From positions 1 to 50,750 of the forward strand of contig DEKX01000009.1 of NCBI GenBank assembly GCA_002354095.1: DNA of 50,750 bases, read 5' to 3'. This document shows, in pieces, positions 16,767 through 24,260 of this stretch; position 1 is the stretch's first letter; every line of letters begins with the position of its first letter. The notes beneath the pieces are model-generated. The model was given only the letters and a program-made list of their open reading frames with translations, was not told the DNA's origin and did no database searches. A program made the position numbers and the translations under genes. This DNA comes from Prevotella sp. UBA2711 (lineage in GTDB: Bacteria; Bacteroidota; Bacteroidia; Bacteroidales; Bacteroidaceae).

Positions 16767-16893
16767 ATTCCCTCCTTGGGAATGATTTATTCCCACCTTG
16801 GGAATATGTTATTCCCAGCAGGGGAATAAATTGTTCCCCTTATGGGAACAAGCCGTTCCCCTTAATGGAACACCCCATTCCCCTTAAAGGAAC
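16767..16893. repeat. Six palindromic iterons with a 22-bp period
   Basis: Units start at 16767, 16789, 16811, 16833, 16855 and 16877, exactly 22 bp apart. Each is a 17-bp palindrome: units 1-3 ATTCCC-N5-GGGAAT, unit 4 GTTCCC-N5-GGGAAC, units 5-6 with one or two mismatches in the right arm. A half-site GGGAAT lies at 16901-16906. They fill the gap between the two genes of the element. Confidence 0.95.
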
Positions 16894-16905
16894 GACCAAT
16901 GGGAA

Positions 16906-17346
16906 TCAGGTGAAGTCGTAACCTACCACGTAGTAATCAAAGCGGATGTTATCGGTACTGCCGTATTGTGCTATAATCGCCATGATGTCCTCTTGCTGCT
17001 GAGGCATCAGATATCGTTCGCCGTGATGATAACGGTAATAGGAACTCACGCCACTTCCGAAATAATGCCTTACACGTAGGCGAGCCTCAGCCTTGAGGTG
17101 GCGTGGAACATTATCATAGAGCTGGCTGAAGCCATAAGCCATTGTCACTTTCCTGATCTGGGCAAAACGCTTGCACTGTCCGTCCTTCCATGCCGACGGA
17201 TAGACGGCCTGTCCGGTAGTTCGCTCTGGCGGCACCTTGGTTCCCATTAAGTAGTGCATACACTCGGCTGCCTTCGGACATTCAGCACGAAAACAAAGAG
17301 GATACCCCCAAGGAGCATCATCAAATCCCAGTTTCTTTTCTTCCAT
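16906..17346 (-). CDS. DUF6078-like protein
   Basis: 146 residues with no signal peptide or membrane segment. The N-terminal half has PLCFRAECPKAAECMHYL, a Cys-x5-Cys-x5-Cys pattern typical of the DUF6078 family as I remember it, found next to VirE-type genes in Bacteroidota. The C-terminal half is basic then aromatic (HYFGSGVSSYYRYHHGERYLMP). I start at ATG 17346; the longest reading frame begins with a TTG at 17373 that lies almost on the predicted transcription start. First gene of the element's operon. Function unknown; a DNA-binding partner of the iterons is possible but unproven. Confidence 0.75.
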   Translation of the reverse strand: MEEKKLGFDDAPWGYPLCFRAECPKAAECMHYLMGTKVPPERTTGQAVYPSAWKDGQCKRFAQIRKVTMAYGFSQLYDNVPRHLKAEARLRVRHYFGSGVSSYYRYHHGERYLMPQQQEDIMAIIAQYGSTDNIRFDYYVVGYDFT

Positions 17347-17381
17347 TATTTGGTTGTTTGTTGATGTTTTCAAAATACATG

Positions 17382-17412
17382 CAAAGATACAAAATTTTCA
17401 GCGATTTTGCAA
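17382..17412 (-). promoter_or_regulatory. Promoter of the element's operon
   Basis: Minus-strand TTG (17410-17412), 20-base spacer, TATCTTTG (17382-17389), giving a leader of about 30 bases before ATG 17346. It lies just inside the right terminal repeat. Confidence 0.65.
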
Positions 17413-17440
17413 GGAAAAACACCACTTTTTTTGCAGAAAA

Positions 17441-17563
17441 CATCACCAATATCACCACTAATATCACCAAGCTCAATCCCTTTGCGCATCGGCGTTTGGA
17501 CGGAGTTTGGTGATATTGTGATATTAAAAATGAAAATTCTTAGAGTGCGCGCGTGCGCGCGTG
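17441..17563. repeat. Right terminal inverted repeat
   Basis: Reverse complement of the left repeat, with an extra 12 bp containing another AATATCACC unit at the inner end and a few changes in the dyad loop (around 17490-17504). The outer half, 17507-17563, recurs in the same orientation at 30858-30909. Confidence 0.9.
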
Positions 17564-17641
17564 AAAACCGGAGATGAAATTAGTCCGTCCAGTTTAGTGC
17601 CAGGAGAGAATTCCTGAGAATCTGCACATTTCCGTAAGGTA

Positions 17642-19930
17642 TCACAAAAGTCCTTCAATACGCTTGAATGCCGGAGAAAGAAGATTTGTTTCTACTTCTA
17701 TGCCTTCAGATGACCGGAATGTACACGTATGCTGCCTTTTGTTCAGTTGACTGATGTTTTGAATATTGACAATCGTACTGCGATCAGCTCTTACAAACAC
17801 GTGCGGATTAAGCGTTTTTTCCAAAGAACCTATACCTACGAGTATCAACGCAGAACGGTGGAAAGTCACCAATTGGGTGTAATTTCCATCAGCTTTGAAA
17901 TAAGCAATATCAGAAGAGTCGCATACAAACGTACCATTAACAATACGATATGACAAACGTTCATTTTCCGATTTCCGCGTCATTTCTACGATGTCGTGTG
18001 CCAATGACTGACGGTGCTTAACATTATTCTCTGCCTCAATTGCTTTTTGTCTGATAGCTTCAATCTTGCGCTGTTTGTTCAGTTTATCCTGTTCCAACCG
18101 AATGAGTTTCTTTAGATTTCGTCTCTTTTCATACCAACGACTGACAGCCCATATCATCAGCGACAACAAGCATAAACCAATGAACCACACCCACCAGTGC
18201 TGCCACCAGCGCAGTGGTGGAGCAATATAGGTGTCTTCTTCGCGATAGGATAGCAACGTGGCAGGTTTGAAAGAGACCATCTCCTCCACTCCAGCTAACC
18301 AAATAGTACCATCAGCGGTTTCACCCATTGTAGCTTTCAAAGGTTCCAAGGCTGTAAATCCGTTTAAATGATTAAAGAAACGGAAGTCCGTCAATAGATA
18401 ATCCGCATCTATTCGCCCTACAAACAGCCCATCAAGCACCGCTATTATCAAAAATCCCTTAGGTGAAATATGTATGGAGCGAATCTCATGCCCATTCAAA
18501 AGTGGTGCCTCCATGTTTCTTACCTCATTATTTCGAATCAAGAACAGGCTGTCAGCCGAAGCAAAAAGGATATTGCCAGCATCATCAGAGTCCATGGTAG
18601 TGATAACCAGTTTTTGCGGGTATTCCACTTTCTTGCCATCACGATAGAGTCCGAAACTACTACCAACCCATAGTCGCCCTTCGCTGTCTTGGGCTGCACA
18701 CCAAGGGTGAGGTATGTCTGTGAAGAGTGTATCAATACGCTTTGTCACAGGGTCATAGGCTGCAATACATTTCCTGGATCCCAGAATCAACAGGCTACCT
18801 TTCTTGGCAATAAACTGATACCGGTCGTTGGGAAGATGAAGCCACGACTGTTTATCACCGGAAATAGCTGTCACATCACCATTGCCAGCCATATAGGTGG
18901 TATTGCCTATGACAACAGCTGAAGGAGCATAGAATTGTTCAGGATCATCGCTGATTACCTTCCCATCGACTATAACCTTGCCATTCAGAGTTCCCATTAC
19001 CAGCTGATTAGATATAGCTCTTACTATGTCATTTGCATCTGTTAACCGATGATTGGTGAAACTCCGATTGAAAAAGCAATAAACTCCTTGGTAGGTTGCA
19101 ACCCAAAGCCGTCCCCATCGGTCTATAAGCACATCCTTAATCAAATTGAAACCCGTTGCTATTTTGTTCAAATCCGTTCCATTGAATGCATAAAGACTAT
19201 GTTCATCGGCAATAACTGCATCCTCATCACCTCTAACTATCAATCCGAAATATCCATTCTGCCAGTCAGTTGGAGCATTACATACGTGCTTTACGCACCC
19301 ACCATCCTCAACAATAAAGATACCATCAGCACCAAAGGCATAGAGATGAGGTCCCAACCGATGATAAGAATAGGTCTTACCTGTTGGCACATAAAGGCGT
19401 TTTCCGTCAAAATACAATTTTTTATCTTGGGTCATTTTGTCTAATGCCGGATGCGTCATCAAACTATCGATACCTATAGAAGTCACTCTGCATAATCTTC
19501 TGTTCCGTTCCTGTTCATCTTCCAACATGACCCACCCATTGGGAAGATCTAATGTATTAAAATTGTTCAGCAACCATTTCCCTTTCGGATCAATTGGCTG
19601 CATTTCAACTTCTTCCCAGTCAATCAACCATTGTCGCCGGAATCCCAGAGCTCTCACCTGCCCATCAACTTCAGCAAAACCCACGATATTCTCACGTCTT
19701 CCTTTCAAGAATGGAGTAAACTGCTTGCCGTCGTAACGTACGAATCCAGACAGTGTACCTATATAAATATATCCTCTGGAATCTTGCCAAAGACGCTCGG
19801 CTTGCAACTGAGGCAATCCATCCTGAGTGGTATATCTACGAAAAGCCAGTTCGCTTTTTATTTGTCCATGCATCATGAGGCAAACGAACAGGGAAAACAG
19901 TGAAATGAAGGTTTTTCTATTTGTCATCAT
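17642..19930 (-). CDS. Membrane-anchored propeller/LytTR one-component regulator
   Basis: 762 residues from ATG 19930 (ATG 19927 also possible). A signal peptide (FISLFSLFVCLMMHGQ) leads into a large periplasmic region of beta-propeller type with segments such as LWQDSRGYIYIGTLSGFVRY. Then come one membrane helix (WWVWFIGLCLLSLMIWAV, about residue 580), a charged coiled coil and a C-terminal LytTR DNA-binding domain (about 660-762; DIAYFKADGNYTQL, FVRADRSTIVNI). There is no histidine kinase or receiver domain, so signal and DNA binding sit in one polypeptide. It is divergent from the two giant secreted-protein genes, its probable targets. A frame-open extension to 20029 is upstream of the promoter and is not used. 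Confidence 0.88.
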   Translation of the reverse strand: MMTNRKTFISLFSLFVCLMMHGQIKSELAFRRYTTQDGLPQLQAERLWQDSRGYIYIGTLSGFVRYDGKQFTPFLKGRRENIVGFAEVDGQVRALGFRRQWLIDWEEVEMQPIDPKGKWLLNNFNTLDLPNGWVMLEDEQERNRRLCRVTSIGIDSLMTHPALDKMTQDKKLYFDGKRLYVPTGKTYSYHRLGPHLYAFGADGIFIVEDGGCVKHVCNAPTDWQNGYFGLIVRGDEDAVIADEHSLYAFNGTDLNKIATGFNLIKDVLIDRWGRLWVATYQGVYCFFNRSFTNHRLTDANDIVRAISNQLVMGTLNGKVIVDGKVISDDPEQFYAPSAVVIGNTTYMAGNGDVTAISGDKQSWLHLPNDRYQFIAKKGSLLILGSRKCIAAYDPVTKRIDTLFTDIPHPWCAAQDSEGRLWVGSSFGLYRDGKKVEYPQKLVITTMDSDDAGNILFASADSLFLIRNNEVRNMEAPLLNGHEIRSIHISPKGFLIIAVLDGLFVGRIDADYLLTDFRFFNHLNGFTALEPLKATMGETADGTIWLAGVEEMVSFKPATLLSYREEDTYIAPPLRWWQHWWVWFIGLCLLSLMIWAVSRWYEKRRNLKKLIRLEQDKLNKQRKIEAIRQKAIEAENNVKHRQSLAHDIVEMTRKSENERLSYRIVNGTFVCDSSDIAYFKADGNYTQLVTFHRSALILVGIGSLEKTLNPHVFVRADRSTIVNIQNISQLNKRQHTCTFRSSEGIEVETNLLSPAFKRIEGLL

Positions 19931-19935
19931 AACTG

Positions 19936-19967
19936 CAAAATTATAGATAATATTCCAACTTTGCAAA
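19936..19967 (-). promoter_or_regulatory. Promoter of the LytTR regulator gene
   Basis: Minus-strand TTTG (19964-19967), 20-base spacer, TAATTTTG (19936-19943). The -7 box ends 6 bases before the ATG at 19930, so the transcript is expected to be leaderless or nearly so. Confidence 0.7.
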
Positions 19968-19998
19968 CATTCCTCAAAAAATATTTTCCCTGTTGCCG

Positions 19999-20028
19999 AG
20001 TTCATCACGGGAAATAGGCAGTTCGTCA
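19999..20028 (+). promoter_or_regulatory. Candidate LytTR binding site (9-bp direct repeat)
   Basis: AGTTCATCA (19999-20007) and AGTTCGTCA (20020-20028), 8 of 9 identical, start-to-start 21 bp with a 12-bp spacer. LytTR proteins such as AgrA bind 9-bp direct repeats with a 12-bp spacer and a GTT core. It lies just upstream of the -33 box of the promoter at 20048-20077, an activator position. Confidence 0.55.
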
Positions 20029-20047
20029 AAATTCACCTTTTCAAGAC

Positions 20048-20077
20048 TTGTTGATAGCAGTAAAATGACTACATTTG
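20048..20077 (+). promoter_or_regulatory. Promoter of the two giant secreted-protein genes
   Basis: TTG (20048-20050), 19-base spacer, TACATTTG (20070-20077), about 24 bases before the ATG at 20102. Confidence 0.65.
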
Positions 20078-20101
20078 TAGAAGAACTAAAACTAATTCTG
20101 T

Positions 20102-23100
20102 ATGAAAAGAACATTACCTTTATTTTTCTTACTGGTTACCTGTTCTGTCGTGATAGCACAGAATGTGACAATTCAGAAAATCCTGCCAGGAACCCTTGGC
20201 AAGGAAATCTTAAGACAAGTGGACAATCTGAGCAATGTGGAGAGTCTCATCGTCCTGAGTGGTACATTGGGGGACAATGACTTTGAACTGTTGCAGAATA
20301 CGATGCCCAACTTAAAACATCTTGATTTAGGAGGTATCAGTAACACCACACTGGCTACCACATTGGGTACAAAGCCTCTGTTGGAGTCACTCATCCTTCC
20401 ACAGCATCTCACTTACCTGCCGCCACTGGGCAATATCCCTTCAATAAAAGAACTTGATATACCCGCATCTGTTGTCCGTATTGGAAAAGAAGTGTTAGGT
20501 AATCAAGAATCATTCACGGGCTTTAATGGCTACTTCCACAAACAACTGCGCCAACTGATTCTCCACGAAGGACTGGAAGTGATAGATGATGGTGCCTTTA
20601 ATAATTGTGACAGTCTGCGCCAGATTGTTCTACCCTCAACACTCATAAAAGCTACCAATGCCTTTCCAGATTGCGACAGTCTGAAAGATGTCACCTGTCT
20701 GGCACCTGTGCCACCACTGTTGGCAAATATTGAACGCTATTCACAATGGAATTACGACAAGCAAGCTTACGAAATCACCAAGCGGTATGAAGATGGCGAA
20801 GGACTTTTCCGATGCTATCGAGGCGATGAAACGACTGACAGAAAGATGTATGGGCGGGTACTGACCATTCCGTCAACGGGGAATTATGTATTAGAACGCG
20901 GATGGGATCATTTCCAATCTTTCCGCAACTATGACGGTGAACCAGCCAAGAACTATAGGGTTGCCTTCAACTATTCACTGATTGGCGATGATATACCTAC
21001 TAACAAACCAAACCTGACACTTGCGCATGGCTTCTTAAAGAATCCCGATATCCCTACCCAGAATGATTTGGTCTTTGCCGGTAAGATGCTACTGAGAAGT
21101 AGTCAGACACTCTCCCTCGGCACTTATATTCATGAGACCGATCAGGACGAGACAGCCCTTCTCTCAACATCGACCTCTGGGAATTTCTTAGCAACTCGTG
21201 ATGATGTTTGGCCATCACTTTATACAGATGGACCGATGCGTGCTGACAGCGTCAAGGTCTCAATGCGGTTCACTCAGTGGAGCACCTCACATGGTTGTTG
21301 GGCTTTCACTTCCCTGCCTTTTGATGCAAAAATCAGTGACATGCACATTACGGAGGGAAAGAGTGTTCAATGGGCTATCCGTAAATATGCAGGTCAAAAA
21401 AGAGCCAATGCCCAGTTTGACGAGGTTTGGGTAAAACAGACTAATGACAGCACGCTCCATGCCGGAGAGGGCTTCATTATCTCCGTCACCTTCGACTGGG
21501 AAAAGTGTGACGGTGCTACACTAGTTTTTACAGCCCAGAACAACGCCACTAAAAATCGTATCTTCACGAATCAAGATGTACAGATTCCCCTGCAACAATA
21601 TGCCGCTCAGGCTGACTGTGACCGTTCTTGGAATCTGGTGGGTAATCCCTATCCTTGTTTCTATAGCACCAAATATTTCTTACCAGGTGTTCCCTTTACC
21701 GTTTATGATAAGAATACTCAACGCTATCGCACCTATAGTCCCATAGACGATGACTATGTGCTCAATCCCTTCGAGAGTTTCTTCATCCAGCGCCCTTTGG
21801 GATACGAAAAATTAGACATGCCGCAATACGGGCGTTTCCAGTCGATAGAGGAATACGAAGCGTTTATGAAAGAACTGGATGCGTCAAGTTCCAATAGCCG
21901 CCGTCGTGCACCATCCCTTCATCTCCATCCTGACAGAAAAGTGTTAAATCTTCAATTACTTCATGAAAACAAGCCTATAGATCGTACCCGACTTGTGATT
22001 AACCCCGATGCCACAGCAAACTATGAGATTGGAGTGGATGCCACTAAATTTCAAGAGATAGACAACAACCATACCATATTATATATAATAGGATCAGATG
22101 CAACACATTACGCAATAAGCGAACAGTGTTTGAACGAAGGGGAACAGGTAAAGCTGGGCGCTTATTTTGCTGAAGAAGGCGAATACAGTATCATTGCTGA
22201 TTCCTCCTTGCTATTGACAGACTTTAAGACAGGTATCACTACCCTGCTTAACCAACCCTATCACTTCACAGCGCCGAACGGTGTTTGCGACAACCGATTT
22301 GTTATTGCTCGTGCTGCCTCTCGTGCTGCTGGTTATCAGAATGGCAATGTGACAGCAGACGATGTGCAGTATCGGTTAGACTACAACGGACAAGCCTACA
22401 TCACCAGTATTGATACTCAGAAAGAGACTGTAGAGATTCCAGCCTTCGTCACTTATGAAGGTATGCAATATCGCGTATGTTCTTTCGATATGAGTGCATT
22501 ACGAGGTCATGATGGCAGAGAGCCTAATCTCTCAGTGCGTCATCTTATCCTTCCCTCTACCATCACTAAAGTTGGTAATAGCATTGACGACAACGATGCC
22601 TTGGAGAGCATCACGCTCTACACCCTTACACCTCCAGAAGATGGTATCCTCATTTCTGCTCAGGATGAAAAGTACAACATCTTTCGTCTCTATGTACCAA
22701 AAGTCGTATTAGCTGATTATAAGAGTGCCAAAGGTTGGTGGAACTTGAAAACCATTCTGCCTGCCGAGACAGAGGCCGATATCATTGCTGTAGAACAGGG
22801 TTACATCACTTACGATGACAGTAATCGGCCAACTAACACGCCCCAGTTGCTGCTCTATGACGATGCTTATCACCATCATGGTGGACACATCGAAGTTAAA
22901 GGCAGCCAGACACTCGCTCTTAAAAACTTCGAATCCAACATCACCATCAGTTCCATTGTAGGTGCAACCGATTTGCGTAATGCCAACGATGACTTCTGTA
23001 GTTCATTGATCAACACTACGGCTATTACAGCACAGAATCTTGCTGTCAACCTCACAGGTCAGGACGTAAGGCACAGTGACTGGTATTACCTCTGTCTTCC

Positions 23101-24244
23101 CTATGCCCTACGTCCCAACGACATGACGGCTACACTTCCTTTCGTGACCTCTCTGTTACGATACGACAGTCAAAGTCGCGCCGCTGGCAATGCGCAATCC
23201 ACAAACTCGTATAATGCGTCAGGCAACTGGAAGGAGGTTGGAGCCAACGACATTATTCCTGCTGGTGAAGGCTTTATCTTGAGTTATATAACAGCGGCTC
23301 CCCAATACAGCAACTACTATGATTTCCAATTGAAGTTGCCCGCCCAGACAGTGACAAACGATATGTTTGCCCAACAGCGCACCATTACATTGAAGGATTA
23401 TCCTGCTACGAATGTGGAAGACCGTGGATGGAATCTGGTAGGAAATACATTCCCAGCCTACTATCAAATGTCAGCCAGTGACATCAAAGTGCCGTATATG
23501 GTTTATGGAAAAGATACAGAATTCGAAACTTATTATACCAAACATTATTATACCTATACGCGCGATGACGACGATATGCTACTGAAACCCTTCCAGGCCT
23601 TCTTCGTGCAGTATAATGACGTGCAGCCAACCATCAATATGCCGGCATCAGGGCGCTATCATAGCTATCCACAGTTCTTAGCCAGCCAACCATCTGGCAG
23701 TCAAGCTTTGCGTCGTGCGGCAGAAGAAAACAGACAACTCTTTGATATTCATGTGATTGGTGACGGACAGCACGATCGTACACGTATCGTACTTAATGAG
23801 AGGGCTCAAATAGCCTTTGAACCTACCTGTGATGCTCCAAAGCTGATGTCACAAGGAATGGCGATGCTTTACACATTGGAAGATGATAAACTTTTGAGCA
23901 TCAACGAACGGCCTACACCAGCTGATGGTATCGCTCTCTGTCTCGATATTGCCACCGAAGGTGATTATACCCTTTCGTTGGGCAAACACACAGGAACAGG
24001 TATCTACTTGAAGGATTTAGCTACGGGTATTATCACACTGCTGGATGAAACCACCTATTCTTTCCATGCGGTTGCTGGCACTCGCCATTTCCTTGTGAGT
24101 TTTGCAAATAGTGCTACGGCTATTCCGTCTGTTTCAACACCGACACAACCCTCATCCATTTACAATCTGCAAGGTCAAAAGGTCGATGGAGTATTGAAAC
24201 CAGGTATTTACATCAAGGATGGAAAAAAGATAATGATGAAGTAA
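20102..24244 (+). CDS. Large secreted BspA-like LRR protein with C-terminal sorting tail
   Basis: 1,380 residues. A signal peptide (MKRTLPLFFLLVTCSVVIAQ) is followed by BspA/TpLRR-type leucine-rich repeats (about 45-210; LRQLILHEGLEVIDDGAF, SLKDVTC). Two related blocks follow, each with a WxFTSLPFDAK- or WYYLCLPYAL-type strand, DRSWNLVGNPYP / DRGWNLVGNTFP and an FESFFIQ / FQAFFVQ segment. A second short LRR patch lies near 800-900. The end, IYNLQGQKVDGVLKPGIYIKDGKK, looks like the type IX secretion C-terminal signal common in Prevotella. BspA-type proteins often act in adhesion; no enzyme motif is seen. The next gene follows after 16 bases. Confidence 0.82.
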   Translation: MKRTLPLFFLLVTCSVVIAQNVTIQKILPGTLGKEILRQVDNLSNVESLIVLSGTLGDNDFELLQNTMPNLKHLDLGGISNTTLATTLGTKPLLESLILPQHLTYLPPLGNIPSIKELDIPASVVRIGKEVLGNQESFTGFNGYFHKQLRQLILHEGLEVIDDGAFNNCDSLRQIVLPSTLIKATNAFPDCDSLKDVTCLAPVPPLLANIERYSQWNYDKQAYEITKRYEDGEGLFRCYRGDETTDRKMYGRVLTIPSTGNYVLERGWDHFQSFRNYDGEPAKNYRVAFNYSLIGDDIPTNKPNLTLAHGFLKNPDIPTQNDLVFAGKMLLRSSQTLSLGTYIHETDQDETALLSTSTSGNFLATRDDVWPSLYTDGPMRADSVKVSMRFTQWSTSHGCWAFTSLPFDAKISDMHITEGKSVQWAIRKYAGQKRANAQFDEVWVKQTNDSTLHAGEGFIISVTFDWEKCDGATLVFTAQNNATKNRIFTNQDVQIPLQQYAAQADCDRSWNLVGNPYPCFYSTKYFLPGVPFTVYDKNTQRYRTYSPIDDDYVLNPFESFFIQRPLGYEKLDMPQYGRFQSIEEYEAFMKELDASSSNSRRRAPSLHLHPDRKVLNLQLLHENKPIDRTRLVINPDATANYEIGVDATKFQEIDNNHTILYIIGSDATHYAISEQCLNEGEQVKLGAYFAEEGEYSIIADSSLLLTDFKTGITTLLNQPYHFTAPNGVCDNRFVIARAASRAAGYQNGNVTADDVQYRLDYNGQAYITSIDTQKETVEIPAFVTYEGMQYRVCSFDMSALRGHDGREPNLSVRHLILPSTITKVGNSIDDNDALESITLYTLTPPEDGILISAQDEKYNIFRLYVPKVVLADYKSAKGWWNLKTILPAETEADIIAVEQGYITYDDSNRPTNTPQLLLYDDAYHHHGGHIEVKGSQTLALKNFESNITISSIVGATDLRNANDDFCSSLINTTAITAQNLAVNLTGQDVRHSDWYYLCLPYALRPNDMTATLPFVTSLLRYDSQSRAAGNAQSTNSYNASGNWKEVGANDIIPAGEGFILSYITAAPQYSNYYDFQLKLPAQTVTNDMFAQQRTITLKDYPATNVEDRGWNLVGNTFPAYYQMSASDIKVPYMVYGKDTEFETYYTKHYYTYTRDDDDMLLKPFQAFFVQYNDVQPTINMPASGRYHSYPQFLASQPSGSQALRRAAEENRQLFDIHVIGDGQHDRTRIVLNERAQIAFEPTCDAPKLMSQGMAMLYTLEDDKLLSINERPTPADGIALCLDIATEGDYTLSLGKHTGTGIYLKDLATGIITLLDETTYSFHAVAGTRHFLVSFANSATAIPSVSTPTQPSSIYNLQGQKVDGVLKPGIYIKDGKKIMMK

Positions 24245-24260
24245 GAAAGGAGGAACGATT

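Larger units (their letters stand above)
14767..17563. mobile_element. Inverted-repeat-bounded VirE/DUF6078 element
   Basis: A 2.8-kb unit whose two ends are near-identical inverted repeats (14767-14878 and 17441-17563). It holds just two genes, both leftward, with a six-copy 22-bp iteron array between them. No transposase, integrase or relaxase gene is present, and no convincing target-site duplication is visible at the outer edges. The repeats begin at the gene edges: the left inner end lies 1 base from the VirE-type stop. That it is mobile or replicating is inference from the ends, iterons and helicase-type gene. Confidence 0.6.

Noticed and set aside
16767..16906. The iteron array as a CRISPR
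   Set aside because: Repeats are palindromes of 17 bp with only 5-base gaps; there are no unique spacers of 30 bases or more and no cas genes.
19930..20029. A longer N-terminus for the LytTR regulator starting at 20029
   Set aside because: The extension lies upstream of and across a good promoter, and it would place the signal peptide 35 residues inside the protein.
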